This document shows, in pieces, positions 22,123-35,891 of a stretch of DNA of 64,000 nt. Each line of letters begins with the position of its first letter. The first letter of the stretch is position 1. Origin of the DNA: Ipomoea triloba (Eukaryota > Streptophyta > Magnoliopsida > Solanales > Convolvulaceae); contig NC_044916.1 of the NCBI RefSeq assembly GCF_003576645.1, positions 32,502,079-32,566,078 of the forward strand. Direction: 5' to 3'. The notes below the pieces were generated by a model, which made no database searches, was not told the DNA's origin, and saw only the letters and a program-made list of their open reading frames with translations. The position numbers and the translations under genes were made by a program.

Positions 22123-22232
22123 TTAATCAAATAAGAACTCTACAGTCCACATTTGCAATAGCGAATGCAATGTCATCAAACAATATACACTAATCTTCAC
22201 TTTAAAGGACAAATAATCCTCCCAAGAAACTA

Positions 22233-22603
<371 letters not shown>

Positions 22604-22635
22604 TGGTATCAGAGCCTGTTCCAGGCTATTACTTC

Positions 22636-22667
<32 letters not shown>

Positions 22668-22984
22668 NAAAAAAAAAAAAAAAAATTTTCCGGCAACACC
22701 ATTTGTTCCGGCAACCCGCGACTGTTTATTTTGTTCTGACGCATTTCTGGCTAGTGCGTAAAGAAACTACCACCACAGCCTTACTCGGAACCTCGTCGCG
22801 AAGTCAGGCCAGGAGTCCCGTCGTCATCCTCCGCCGCACGCGCCGCCACGCGCCACCGCCATCGCCGGAAGTAGTAAACTGTTTTTGGACAGATCTCTCT
22901 TCTCAGATCTTTGTTCAAGGTGCTGCTGCCTCCATCAGAATCTCCTTGAGGAGACGCACACAGCAGTGTTTTCAGGTCTCCCGT

Positions 22985-23050
22985 CGGTCGCCGGTCAACT
23001 CGCCGGTCAACGGTCAACTCGCCGGTCAACGGTCAACTCGCCGGTCAACA
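22985..23050 (+). repeat. Six GGTCAAC motifs in the Copia leader
   Basis: GGTCAAC occurs six times, in single and paired form, separated by TCGCC. On the reverse strand these read GTTGACC, which contains the W-box core TTGAC bound by plant WRKY factors. The array lies between the LTR and the gag start. The same array appears at about 21560-21625 in the duplicated stretch. A regulatory role is an inference. Confidence 0.6.
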
Positions 23051-23077
23051 GTCAGGGCAGTTTTCTGTTCTTTTATT

Positions 23078-23521
23078 ATGGCTTCATCTACTACTACTTT
23101 TACTTCTCTCCCCATCATTACCATGGATAAATTAACTGGTGGGGAAAATTATGCCTCTTGGGCTACATCGGTAAAACTTTGGTTCAAAGGCCAAGGCATG
23201 TCTTCTCATTTAGACACCAAGCTTGTAGATGTTAAAAAGGAGAGTTTAAGTGAATGGGAGAAAGTAGATGCCTTGTTGTGCAATATGCTTTGGCAATCTA
23301 TTGATCCCAAACTTCATAACATCTACAAGGCCTATGAAACATGTTATGAAGTTTGGAACAAAGCAATGTCACTTTACACTAATGATATCCAACGTCTTTA
23401 TTCTCTGATTTCAAATATGCTTAACTTTCGTGGTGCGGTGACCTCTCGAGGAATGTTACACCAACGGTCGTGTGTTTACACGCCTCAGCAAAATGGGGTG
23501 GCTGAGCGTAAAAATAGTTGA
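23078..23521 (+). pseudogene. Copia gag N-terminus fused to an integrase fragment
   Basis: ATG at 23078 opens a typical Copia gag (MASSTTTFTSLPIITMDKLT, then NYASWATSVKLWFKG). After about 115 residues the frame runs straight into RSCVYTPQQNGVAERKN, which belongs to the catalytic end of integrase. The rest of gag, the zinc knuckle, the protease and the first part of integrase are deleted. A small deletion just after AERKN then shifts the frame and stops this reading frame. The remainder continues in the next frame. Confidence 0.85.
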
Positions 23522-25775
23522 AATTGCTCGTACTATGTTAGTACACTCTCATGTTCCTCATCATTTTTGGGCTGATGCTATCCTTACTGCATGTTACCTT
23601 ATCAATCGCATGCCATCCTCAGTGTTACATAATGATACACCATATTCCATCTTGTATCCTTCTGTTGATCCTTTCCCTCTTCCACCCCGAGTTTTTGGAT
23701 GTGTTTGTTTTGTTCATGATATGACCCCTGGGCGTTCGAAACTGACCCCTAAGGCTGTCAAGTGTGTTTTCTTAGGTTATTCTCGGCTACAAAAGGGTTA
23801 TCGGTGCTATTCTCCAGAACTTAAGCGTCATTTCATGTCTGCAGATGTCACCTTTATTGAGTCTACTCCTTTTTTCCAGCCCTCAGATAACACAATATCT
23901 GTTTCTGAGGTTCTTCCCATTCCTTATCTTGGTCCGCTTCCATTCGCCCATGCTTCTGATCCTCCAACTGCTCCTGATCGTCCTCTTCAAGTTTACCAAC
24001 GCCGTCCTCGCCCTGTGACTACTGAGGTGCCTGATGACTCACCTGTGCCACCCGATTCTTCAACTGCGGTTCCACCACTTCCACTATCATCTAACATTGA
24101 TTCCACTGAGGCACCCATTGCTATCCGGAAAGGTACACGTTCTACTTGTAATCCTCATCCTATATATACATTTTTGAGTTATCATCGTGTATCTTCCCCG
24201 TACTTTGCCTTCCTTTCTCACCTTTCTTCTGTGTCTATCCCTAAAACCACTCATGAGGCCCTCTTGGATCCAGATTGGCGCCAAGCCATGTTAACAGAAA
24301 TGGAGGCACTACAATCTAGTGGTACATGGGAATTGGTACCCCTCCCTCCTGGTAAAACCGTTGTTGGTTGTAGGTGGATTTATACTGTGAAGGTGGGGCC
24401 TGATGGCAAGATCGATCGCCTTAAGGCACGACTGGTGGCAAAAGGCTACACTCAAATTTTTGGCTTAGATTACACTGATACTTTTTCTCCTGTAGCTAAA
24501 ATTGCATCAGTTCGATTACTTTTGTCTTTAGCAGCCATAAATCATTGGGACTTATATCAGTTGGATATCAAGAATGCTTTTCTCCATGGTGATCTTCAGG
24601 AGGAGGTTTATATGGAGCAACCACCTGGGTTTGTTGCTCCGGGGGAGTCTGGTTTGGTATGTAAACTTCATCGCTCCTTATATGGTTTAAAGCAATCTCC
24701 ACGAGCTTGGTTTGGGAGATTTAGCTCTGTGTTATGTGAGTTTGGTATGACTAGAAGTGAAGTTGATCATTCTGTTTTCTATCGTCATTCTAATGGGAAA
24801 TGCATATACCTTATAGTATATGTGGATGACATTGTTATTACAGGGAGTGATCAAGATGGCATATCTCAATTGAAAGAGTATCTTTTCAGTCGGTTCCAGA
24901 CCAAGGATTTAGGCAAGCTAAAGTATTTTCTCGGAATTGAAGTAGCCCAGTCTGACAGTGGTATAGTCATTTCTCAAAGAAAGTATGCTTTGGACATTTT
25001 AGAAGAGACTGGTATGTTGGATTGTAAACCTGTGGGTAATCCAATGGATCCTAATGTTAAACTTCTACCAGGACAGGGGGAGCCATTGTCTGATCGAGAA
25101 CGATATAGGAGATTAATTGGAAAATTGAATTATCTCACTATCACACGACCAGATATCTCTTTTGCAGTCAGTATATTGAGTCAGTTTCTTGAGAACCCTT
25201 GTGATACTCATTGGGATGCTGCTGTTCGGGTTCTAAAATATATCAAGGGATCACCAGGACAAGGTCTACTATATGAAGATAGAGGGCATACTCAGGTTGT
25301 TGGGTATTCTGATGCAGATTGGGCCGGTTGTCCATTTGACAGGCGCTCTACTTCAGGTTATTGTATACTCATTGGTGGTAATCTTATATCTTGGAAAAGT
25401 AAGAAGCAGGATGTGGTTGCCAGATCTAGTGCCGAAGCTGAATACCGAGCTATGGCTTTAGCTACATGTGAACTCATATGGCTGAAGCACTTACTCCAAG
25501 AGTTGCAGTGTGGTGATGTTGCTCAAATGACATTAATATGTGATAACCAAGCAGCACTACATATCGCCTCAAATCCAGTTTTTCATGAAAGGACCAAACA
25601 TATCGAGGTTGATTGCCACTTCATCAGAGAAAAGATTGTGTCTGGATGTATTACAACCAGTTTCGTCAATTCTACTGATCAGTTAGCTGATATCCTAACT
25701 AAGTCCCTTAGAGCTCCTAGAGTTGAGTATATTTGTAACAAGCTTGGTGTATATAATTTATATTCTCCAGCTTGA
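23500..25775 (+). pseudogene. Copia pol remainder: integrase C-terminus, reverse transcriptase, RNase H
   Basis: This long open frame starts within integrase (HHFWADAILTACYLINRMP) and passes through the integrase C-terminal region (KCVFLGYS). It then carries a complete-looking Copia reverse transcriptase (WRWIY-type start at CRWIYTVK, LDIKNAFLHGDL, and the catalytic YVDDIVITG) and RNase H (SDADWAGC, SSAEAEYRA). It ends with a TGA at 25773, just before the polypurine tract. RT and RNase H are uninterrupted, so the copy is young, but it has lost its normal translation start through the upstream deletion and frameshift. Confidence 0.88.
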
Positions 25776-25782
25776 GGGGGAG

Positions 25783-25958
25783 TGTGAAATATTATGGAGC
25801 AAAATCTGGAGTGTTTCCTGGAGTGTTTCCAGGGGTGTAGTTAGTGTATTTTTTTTCAGGAAAAGTGTCCCCATTTGTCTCCATCCTTAGATGTATATAT
25901 ATGTAATCAGTGTGTAGTGAATCAATAAGAGAAATATACAACATACTCTTATTTCAGA
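25783..25958 (+). repeat. Copia 3' LTR (176 bp)
   Basis: Follows the polypurine tract and looks identical to the 5' LTR. It is followed by AACATACAGG, which resumes intron 3 of reductase copy E. Confidence 0.88.
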
Positions 25959-26081
25959 ACATACAGGCCGGAAAAGGAAAACCATAAATATTATTCGAAA
26001 TATAATAGAGCAAATTTAAGCAAGCTAAGGCAAGCAAATTGAAAGCATTTTGTATGGTGACATCCACAGATTTATCATTCA

Positions 26082-26363
<282 letters not shown>

Positions 26364-26381
26364 TCACCAACAGCAAACTTA

Positions 26382-26573
<192 letters not shown>

Positions 26574-27105
26574 CTACATTATATTGGATGATAGGGATAA
26601 CAGTTAATAGGTAGACCAGATCACAGGTAATTTCTATTCAAGCGGATATAATTACTGTCTCTAGGCCAATTTAAAATTTCACGAAGAGAGTATTAGCTCT
26701 AAGAGTGTGCAGTGTCCTTCAATCAGCAAAGCAAAAACTATGTAAAATCTGATGAAGACATTTTAAATGGATATTATTTATTTTCCATAGCAGGCAGACA
26801 TAAATTTAACACTGAATCCAGGAGCAAAGTAGTATGTCTAGTCAATTCCTTTTCCTTGTCTGTTTCATGATCCAACTTTAGACAGGCAGAAAATCAAAAT
26901 CTGTTATCCCAACTCAACTACAAAAATAAAATAAAATAAAATAATAAAATAATCATTATTTTACTTCCTTCCCTATCAGTACAGTACATGTTTAATAATC
27001 AAAAGCTCAGAGAATCCGGGTGCTTCCAACTTGAATTAACTAACAGATAAAAATATACAGGAGCTGAGGGCCTAGTAGTCAGTCCTTGTTTCAGTTAAAT
27101 CCTCA

Positions 27106-27408
<303 letters not shown>

Positions 27409-27644
27409 TTATCTGCTTGTTGCTCACTTCCTCCATAGCCGCCATTTCTCTCTATGTCTCTCTCTCTCACTACCGATCGACCTGTCTCGTTGCGAGTTGC
27501 GACGTGGAAGTATGTAATATGTTCTGTCCAGATATGTTTATGGGTAAGGAATTGAGGTGGGCTTGGTTCGTTATTCGACTGGGAAAGGAATTAGTCTCCT
27601 GTCAAACCTATCACGTACGGATTCTCTTTTTTTTTTTTTTTTTA

Positions 27645-28216
27645 CTATTAATTACTTTTTTTTTTTTTTTCTATTAATTACTTTTTTTTTTTTTTTCTAT
27701 TAATTACTTTTTTTTTTTTTTTCTATTAATTACTTTTTTTTTTTTTTTCTATTAATTACTTTTTTTTTTTTTTTCTATTAATTACTTTTTTTTTTTTTTT
27801 CTATTAATTACTTTTTTTTTTTTTTTCTATTAATTACTTTTTTTTTTTTTTTCTATTAATTACTTTTTTTTTTTTTTTCTATTAATTACTTTTTTTTTTT
27901 TTTTCTATTAATTACTTTTTTTTTTTTTTTCTATTAATTACTTTTTTTTTTTTTTTCTATTAATTACTTTTTTTTTTTTTTTCTATTAATTACTTTTTTT
28001 TTTTTTTTCTATTAATTACTTTTTTTTTTTTTTTCTATTAATTACTTTTTTTTTTTTTTTCTATTAATTACTTTTTTTTTTTTTTTCTATTAATTACTTT
28101 TTTTTTTTTTTTCTATTAATTACTTTTTTTTTTTTTTTCTATTAATTACTTTTTTTTTTTTTTTCTATTAATTACTTTTTTTTTTTTTTTCTATTAATTA
28201 CTTTTTTTTTTTTTTT
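27645..28216. repeat. 26-bp minisatellite, 22 uniform copies
   Basis: The unit is CTATTAATTAC followed by 15 T. Starts fall every 26 bases (27645, 27671, 27697, 27723 and so on) to the end of the last T run at 28216, giving exactly 22 units with no visible variant. It begins about 200 bp upstream of the start codon of reductase copy E. Confidence 0.93.
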
Positions 28217-28619
28217 GAATACTAGTTACAATGTAATGTAATACCTGTTCATAACTACTTTCTCAATCTACTGAAGCACAAAGAGTCAACAGTTGCTTCC
28301 ACCCAGACTTGAACCCATCCCTATAATCCATCTGAGAGTGTAAACCGGGACACCAAGTACTATTAATTATTCTAATACACAAAGATATAATTAATCCCAA
28401 TGTACCACACTCACTTACCTATAATTTACATGCAAAAGTCTATAATGTTTTTGGTGCATTTAACTTTGTACATATTCAGTGTCCCATTAAAATTAAATTA
28501 AATTGCACAAAATAAGGTTTATGCAACAAACACAAAATTAGTGGAATGATTAGTTACATGTTAATTCGATCAACACCACATTATATATACTGAACATATT
28601 GTTAAGTATGAAGGTTTGA
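28217..28619. other. AT-rich spacer with a tRNA/SINE-like trace
   Basis: No gene. Near 28300-28350 the reverse strand reads GGGTTCAAGTCTGGG, which resembles a B box, so a decayed SINE is possible, but no A box or tail is clear. Confidence 0.4.
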
Positions 28620-29308
<689 letters not shown>

Positions 29309-29552
29309 TGTTACACCACAGCTAGCTTCTAACTCTCTCTGAATGTGAAATTCTATCTTAGTATCTTCTACCAATTTGGGTATACCTGTAAATTAAGGAA
29401 TACGTGTATGTATCTTCTATATAATGTTCCCATTGGTTTGTGGAAAACTTTAAAAAATAAATTTTAAATTTTGTAAACAACAATTTCTCAAAATAAATAT
29501 TTCATTTGTTTTTATTTTGTGAGAATCTTGATTTAGGAAATAATATGTATAA

Positions 29553-29559
<7 letters not shown>

Positions 29560-29602
<43 letters not shown>
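29560..29602. repeat. (AT)n microsatellite
   Basis: About 21 AT units. Confidence 0.9.
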
Positions 29603-29606
<4 letters not shown>

Positions 29607-31107
29607 TAAAACACTCATAATTTTTTATAAGGTGTAATATCTGTTCTATATATTTTCTCAATTATTCTCACTCTAAAGAATCCAAGCTTCCATCACAGGG
29701 GTTCGATCCTGCGACCACCCCATAGTAATAGAAGTCTCATCACACTACATAGTAGTTGACAAAGACTAATATGCTTATAAACATTAATGATTAATAAAAA
29801 TGTATAAAGATATATATTTTTGTTTCACCATGTTGAACAATTATTTGGTATTGAAATAGCAAAGGAGAGATTAAAAAAAAAAAAAACCTTATTTTTCACA
29901 AATTTGCGTGAGAGGCTTTTCAATTTGCGAAAGGAGTTCTGCCATGCAATATCAACCACATGTAAGTTACGTTCTTATCCATATACTTAATTATTGACAA
30001 TAAGACTTTTAGGAGTTTACTTCATTTTCAACACTTTTTTTTTTTTTTTTTATTGTAATAACTTGTAAAGAAGAACAACATAACCATAGTCACGTGTGAT
30101 CAAGACGACGAATCGACGATATATGACCACCAATTTTTGGACATACCATATCGTAACTACTACGGCTCATTATTTGTGCTCATTACATCAACCTTCCAAT
30201 CTCTTCATTGTTGGATACTCAAAATACACCTAATACTCCATGAACCATCAGACATTAGACTTTATTATAAGTAGATGCATGATCTGAGTTGTAATTAGTT
30301 GCCGGGAATTAATTAAACTGATTAATATATTCCACAAAGCATTAAATTAAAGTAGCACCCACACCCATCTTTGAAACCCTTCCACCCACCTCCATCTTAT
30401 TGGCCGGGACGCCAACAATAACCATCAGCTACTCCTATATATATGTATGTACCATGCATAACTAGGATGTTATTCAATTAATTTTTATTATGGTAAAATT
30501 ATATATTCACCAAATTGAAATTATTATTTGTAAATTTGTTGATCAAAATTATTAGGAGTTAATTTGACGGAAATTACAATATACCAAAATGGTGAGTTTT
30601 TCCGTCTAGATTTTTATCCTCTTATTAAGTGTTAAGACACTATTTTCATCCAATATTAAGTATTGATCAGAAATTCCAAAGGTAGTTAGGTAAATTTGCC
30701 ACATCTCAGTATTGGCTGGAAGTTTGATTTCCATCCTAAAAAAGATTGTTACCATCCAACTTTCGTTGGTCGAGAATGGTGAGATTTCCAACTATGCTGG
30801 ATAAAATTAAATCACCTAATTAATTGACACAAATTACTCCGTAATATTTAGTACATCTGCACATGGTCCACTATTCTTCCATTCTTCCACTTGAACTGTA
30901 GTATGCAACCAATTTCAACGTATAATGTCAACAGGGGTAGGCATATTTGACCTTGAAGTATGAATACGTCTCCCATCTACACGCATATGTTTGGCCTGCC
31001 ATGCTAAACCAGAAGGGTTTTTTTTTTTTTTAAATAATTAACCAAATTGCTGCTATCTCATAATCAAATTAGGCTCTATTTCATTTTTTTTTAAAACAAG
31101 TTCGTCC

Positions 31108-31110
<3 letters not shown>

Positions 31111-31141
<31 letters not shown>
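31111..31141. repeat. (AT)n(GT)n compound microsatellite
   Basis: An ATATAT run passing directly into TGTGTG. Confidence 0.85.
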
Positions 31142-31330
31142 ATTTTAATTATAACAAACTATATATAGAAGTATATAATAACTATGGACGAGCTTTTAGT
31201 TTGTCACATGAACATGCCTTATAAGTACTAGTTATTATTGTCTCTTTTAACTATAAAAGCTATACCCCTTCATATTAAATTATTAAAGGCATATGGAATC
31301 TATATGGTACATGTGGTAATATACAAAAAT

Positions 31331-31331
31331 A

Positions 31332-31380
<49 letters not shown>
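31331..31380. repeat. (ATT)n microsatellite
   Basis: About 16 uninterrupted ATT units. Confidence 0.9.
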
Positions 31381-31381
<1 letters not shown>

Positions 31382-31967
31382 TGTGACAGTTTTCTTCTAA
31401 TTGAAAATTTGAAGATGTTATCTTTGTTTAGTTACTGTTTGGATGAAAAAAATGATAATTATTTTCTAGCTAAAATATAGATTAATGCAGCAATAATGTA
31501 TTTAAATAGGAAAGTTAGGTGGATGGGTAAGCATTGTTCAACAGCTTAGTAGAAAATGCTTTAATTTAATTAGTCAACATTAATTTGGTCATCATCAATT
31601 TCTTCAATTTCAGTTACCTAAGCACAATATATTGAAATTGTGCCAATTTAATTTGTTGGTTCAAAAAGCAATTAATTAAGGAAGACGATATGATTGAAAG
31701 TAGTGAAGTTCACATTAAGACGCACTTTTTTCTGATTCTGAAAAGGATTACAGAATTGAACATAGGTGGATGCAAGGCCAGGCTCGCTCGCTACATGCAG
31801 CCACGGGCTCAAGCAATAACTCAAACTGAAACTTATCGATACAACAACAACAATAATAATAATAATATAACATTAGTTATTCTAAACTGCCTTTTAGTCT
31901 TCTTCTTCTAAGCAAAGCAAAATTTTGCTTTAATTGTTTGGATAGATAGATGGATAATGGCAGCTTG

Positions 31968-33385
31968 TTAATAACGGCTGAAGATACGGGGGCAAGCAGC
32001 ATTGGTGCAGGAAGCTTGGGCTGGACGGCCGTTATAAGTGAGCTTAACGTCGTCCACCGTTATCCCACTGCACGGCCGGCTTTTGCTGCACTGTAACTCC
32101 ACGCCCACCTCCGTCGCCGACGTCCCGTGGATGTCTTCAAACGTTATGCCGCTGATCTTAATGCCGGAGGACTGGTGGGGGCAGTTCTCGTTATGGGGAC
32201 AGTAGTTTTGGTCAATGATGATTGGGTTGTGGACGTCCACCATGGTTGCCCGCTGGAAAAGAACGTTTCTCACATACCCATTGCTCGGCCTCGCCCACGT
32301 CTTGATCCGAACTCCGTTCTCCGTTCCGGTGAACTGAACGTTCCTCACCTTCACGTTCTCCACTCCCGCCTCATTCGCAGACCACCCTAGACTCCCAATA
32401 CTGCAATATAATTAATGAAATTAATAATTACAAGTTGAACTGCCTTCTTGATTTAAATTAATCAATTATAAATAACCTATCAATTTTACTTATTTATATT
32501 CTGTAAGTAACTGTGAGTTTTCCTGGTTACTCAAAAAATAGTTTATACCTTATTCCGTGGCCGGGGCCGCAAGCAATGCTTTGGACCAAGAGGTTGGTGG
32601 TGCCGGGACCGATGGAGATGCAGTCGTCGCCGGTGCCGATGTTGGAATTGGTGATGGTGACTCCGGAGGAAGACTGGACGTGGATTCCGTCGGTGTTGGG
32701 GCTGTCTTCCGGGGCAGAGATCTTCACTCCTTGTAGCTTGGCGTTGCGGGTGCCCTTTATCAAAATATGGAACTTTTGGCTGTTTTGTGAAGTTAGTCCC
32801 ATGATAGCCACATTGTCAGAGTCGTATATAGCCAGTGTCTGCAACAACAAATCATTTTTTTCATTCAATTCCTTTAGTTTATGCATGCATGCAATTAATG
32901 TATGTCAATATTATATATAATGAATCCAGCCATACCGTAGATCCCTCAGGGCAACCACCCTTGCCGTTTTTGCATTTCCAAAGAGAGGAACCTTGGGCGT
33001 CGAGGGTTCCGCCGATGATGGAAAGGGCGGTGACCCTGTTGAACTTGATCCAAGCATCGGAATGCCCAATCACATTATAGTCCGACGGGGCGAGAAGCGT
33101 TCCGCTGATCTGGAACGTTATGCCATTCCTGTTCCCGCATTTCTCGCCGTGAAACAGGACGTTTCGCAGCAAGAACTCCCCACGCGGCACCAAAATGGTG
33201 GCCGGCCTGTTCAACGCACACACCGCATCCCAGGCCTTCAAAAAGGCGGCGGACGAGTCAGTCCGCCCGTCCGCCTTCGCCCCGTAGCTCTCCACGTTGT
33301 ACATCGCATTAGCCACCGTGGCAGCCGCCGCTAAGAAAACTAAGGTCAAAGCAAGTGGGAAGAAATAAGAAACTCTACGACCCAT
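31968..33385 (-). CDS. Polygalacturonase 1, GH28 (3 exons, 390 aa, secreted)
   Basis: Pectin-degrading glycosyl hydrolase of family 28, acting on alpha-1,4-linked galacturonan in the cell wall. Exons on the minus strand: 33385-32936, 32838-32549, 32400-31968; GT-AG introns. Residues 1 to about 27 form a signal peptide (hydrophobic [16 protein letters not shown]). All four GH28 signatures are present: NTDG at 198-201, the DD pair at 221-222, GHG at 243-245, and RIK at 278-280. Length is normal for the plant family; the short N-terminus and overall pattern suggest the exo-PG/pollen-type clade, but this is not proven. Compared with polygalacturonase 2, the third intron is absent and the C-terminus differs (ends CPRIFSRY). 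A TATA-like box lies about 120 bp upstream. Confidence 0.93.
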
Positions 33386-33501
33386 CTTATCTTTTCTTTA
33401 ATTACAAAAAAGGCAAGGGAATTGAAGTACTGGCCTGGCCGGTGTTAATTAATGGTGAGGTGAGGTGAGGTGATGATGAAGCTAAAGGGAGTGTTTGTTT
33501 G

Positions 33502-33512
33502 TGTATAAATAG
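33502..33512 (-). promoter_or_regulatory. TATA-like box upstream of polygalacturonase 1
   Basis: On the minus strand CTATTTATAC lies about 120 bp before the start codon at 33385. Assigned by position and composition only. Confidence 0.35.
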
Positions 33513-34815
33513 GGGTCGAGAATGGAAGTAATTGCTGCATTTGTCAACGCACAACGAACGACCATCATCTGTTTTCTTTTTTAACGATTTAAACCTTTTT
33601 TCTTTCATGAGTAGAAATGTTAGTTGGTTTGACGCTAACATGGATAATGGGCAGGTATGTATATGACAATTTGGTTTTGGCTCCACCATGTCAGGAGAAA
33701 TTTGAGGCAATTACATACAAACCTTATTGATTTATTATTTCTTTTAATTACTGTACGTATGGCCCGGTAGAATTGAACAAATTCAATAATGAGTTATTTT
33801 AATAAACTTTAAATTAAGACAGTCAAAACTCAAATTTCCTTGGTTAGTTCCTCAAGCACTGCACACATCGTATGGGGTTAGGACGTAGTCGTTACCAATG
33901 CAACGAAAAACCTGCCACCCACTTTGAAAATCTTAATCTTAATTATTTGGAATTAAGAGTAAGCAATACGAACTACGAAGTAGTATATAACAGTAAGTAT
34001 GAATTAGTTACAATTATTAAGGTATTAAAAAGATACGTATAAACATTAAGAATAACATTTATTTGCAGAAATGCATATGAAATCGGTCTTAACTTTATAG
34101 TTACCAAGTAAATTGTCTGACAACTCAGTTAGAATTGTTACCTATTCCCTCCTAAAGTTACGGTGTGATAATCACTTATGAAATTATAAGCTATTGTATA
34201 TAAAATTAAATAAGAACAATGCAATAAGATTATAATTACAGGCGTAGGGGGCGGGGTTGAAGACCCACTGACCACCATTCTAAAGATTCAGCTCTCTGCA
34301 GCTTCTTCGTCTTCCTCAATACGACTTTTTTTCTTTTTGGTTGTTAAAGTTTCACTTAATTTGCAACTTTGGATAGACCTACCTTCAAATAGTCAATAGT
34401 AATTAATATGGGATGCTTTAGAAACGGCAGTAACATACTAACATTGTATTGTTGACTATGTAGTTTTAGTTAGCGTTAAACTAACTCAGCTTATGTCGTG
34501 CACAAAATGGTGGCCATACCCCTAATATGAATATATTATTAAGATTATGGTTATAACAATATAAATATATATAACTGGCTTATTTTTTTACGAAATTAAT
34601 TGATGTAAACTTTATTATTATTTTATATTTATTATATATGGGAGAGGTTGGACAACATCCGATAAAGAAGTTAGAGTGATGTAAGAAGTGAAGAAATAAG
34701 ATTTGGCCTCCGATTTCAAAAAAAAAAATAAAATCAGTGAGAGAAAAAATTGTTTAAATTAATAATCTAACATAACTTATAAAAACTCAATACATGCTAT
34801 ACTCCGGAATTATGT
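33513..34815. other. Upstream region of polygalacturonase 1 and spacer
   Basis: AT-rich DNA with no credible gene. I see no delimitable element before the MITE at 34826. Confidence 0.5.
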
Positions 34816-34825
34816 CTATATTTTG

Positions 34826-35168
34826 ACAAAAACTTGTGTGAGAACAACTTATAGATTCTTGTCGTTGAGACGGGTTGGGGTTGGGTCAAGATCAAATGTA
34901 ATACTTAAACTGGAAAATATAATATTAATAAGAAATAAAATATTTTACTTATATGAAAAGATGTAGTAATATTTTTTTTAAAAAAATGTAAAACTTTTAC
35001 ATTTTGATTTAAAACATTATATTTTTCATCAAAAGTATTACATTTTCTAACAAACACTTTATTCCTAGCTAATTAATATTACATTTTTCAGTATAAATAC
35101 ATTTTCATATTGACCCGACCCTTCTCACGGATAAGGAACCGTGAGAAGGTCTCACACAAGTGCGACCC
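34826..35168. mobile_element. MITE with 10-bp target duplication (MULE-like)
   Basis: A 343-bp AT-rich segment flanked by CTATATTTTG on both sides (34816-34825 and 35169-35178). The ends are imperfect inverted repeats sharing ACTTGTGTGAGA, and the right end continues into a small CTTCTCACGG/CCGTGAGAAG palindrome. No coding capacity. A 9-10 bp target duplication points to the Mutator superfamily. Confidence 0.7.
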
Positions 35169-35266
35169 CTATATTTTGTGTTTGTGAAGTTGTATGTTAG
35201 GTTGCATACATCATATCATTAAATATTAAATACCAAATCAATTTATCTAATTGTACTCACCTTTTG

Positions 35267-35882
35267 GATTAAAGTACCTTCGAGGTCCCTGTATTATAGT
35301 GTTTTGTTCAATTTAGTCCTTACACCTTTATTTTGTTCATTTTAGTTCTTGTGCTTTATAAAGTGGTGCAATTAATAAGGACACTAGTTAACGGTGTTAA
35401 TATTACCGTTAACTTAATTAGGTTACGTGGCGCTGACATCATCATTGTCATATCATGATATTTATATTCCTACTAATATATTACTTTATAAATATTTAAA
35501 AGTAATTATTTTTACCACCATTATATTAAATTAGTATGTCCAAAATAAATAATTAAAACCATATTCCTAATGAGATTTGGACACTTGATGTCAACATGCT
35601 TGTAATTATTTATTTTGGACATATCTATGTAATATATTAATGGTAAAAATAATTAATTTTAAATATTTATAAATAATATATGTGTTGGAATATAAATACG
35701 ATGATGTGGCAGCAATGATGTCAGCGCCACGTAAGCTAAGTTAACTTTAACATTAACACCGTTAACTATTGTCTTTAATTTCACCACTTTTTAAAAGTAG
35801 AGGGACTAAATTGGAGAGAATAAAAATACAGACTAAATTGAACAAAACTCTATTGTACAGGAACTTCATAGATACTTTGACC
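35267..35882. mobile_element. Foldback MITE of Mutator (MULE) type with 9-bp target duplication
   Basis: A 616-bp element flanked by perfect CACCTTTTG repeats (35258-35266 and 35883-35891). The two halves are inverted copies of each other for nearly 300 bp each: the left half reads AGGTCCCTG...TTGTTCAATTTAGTC...GTTAACGGTGTTAA, and the right half gives the same on the reverse strand. Only a short unpaired centre remains (about 35550-35605). No transposase. The 9-bp duplication and long terminal inverted repeats are diagnostic of MULEs. Confidence 0.85.
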
Positions 35883-35891
35883 CACCTTTTG

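Larger units (their letters stand above)
29309..31967. other. Gene-free spacer between the reductase cluster and polygalacturonase 1
   Basis: AT-rich DNA with several simple repeats (listed separately) and a TACTCCGTA word near 30837. A GGGGTTCGATCC sequence near 29699 resembles a tRNA-type B box. I found no gene. Confidence 0.55.

Noticed and set aside
27645..28216. CRISPR-like regular spacing
   Set aside because: The 26-bp period is one uniform unit with no unique spacers, in plant nuclear DNA. It is a minisatellite.
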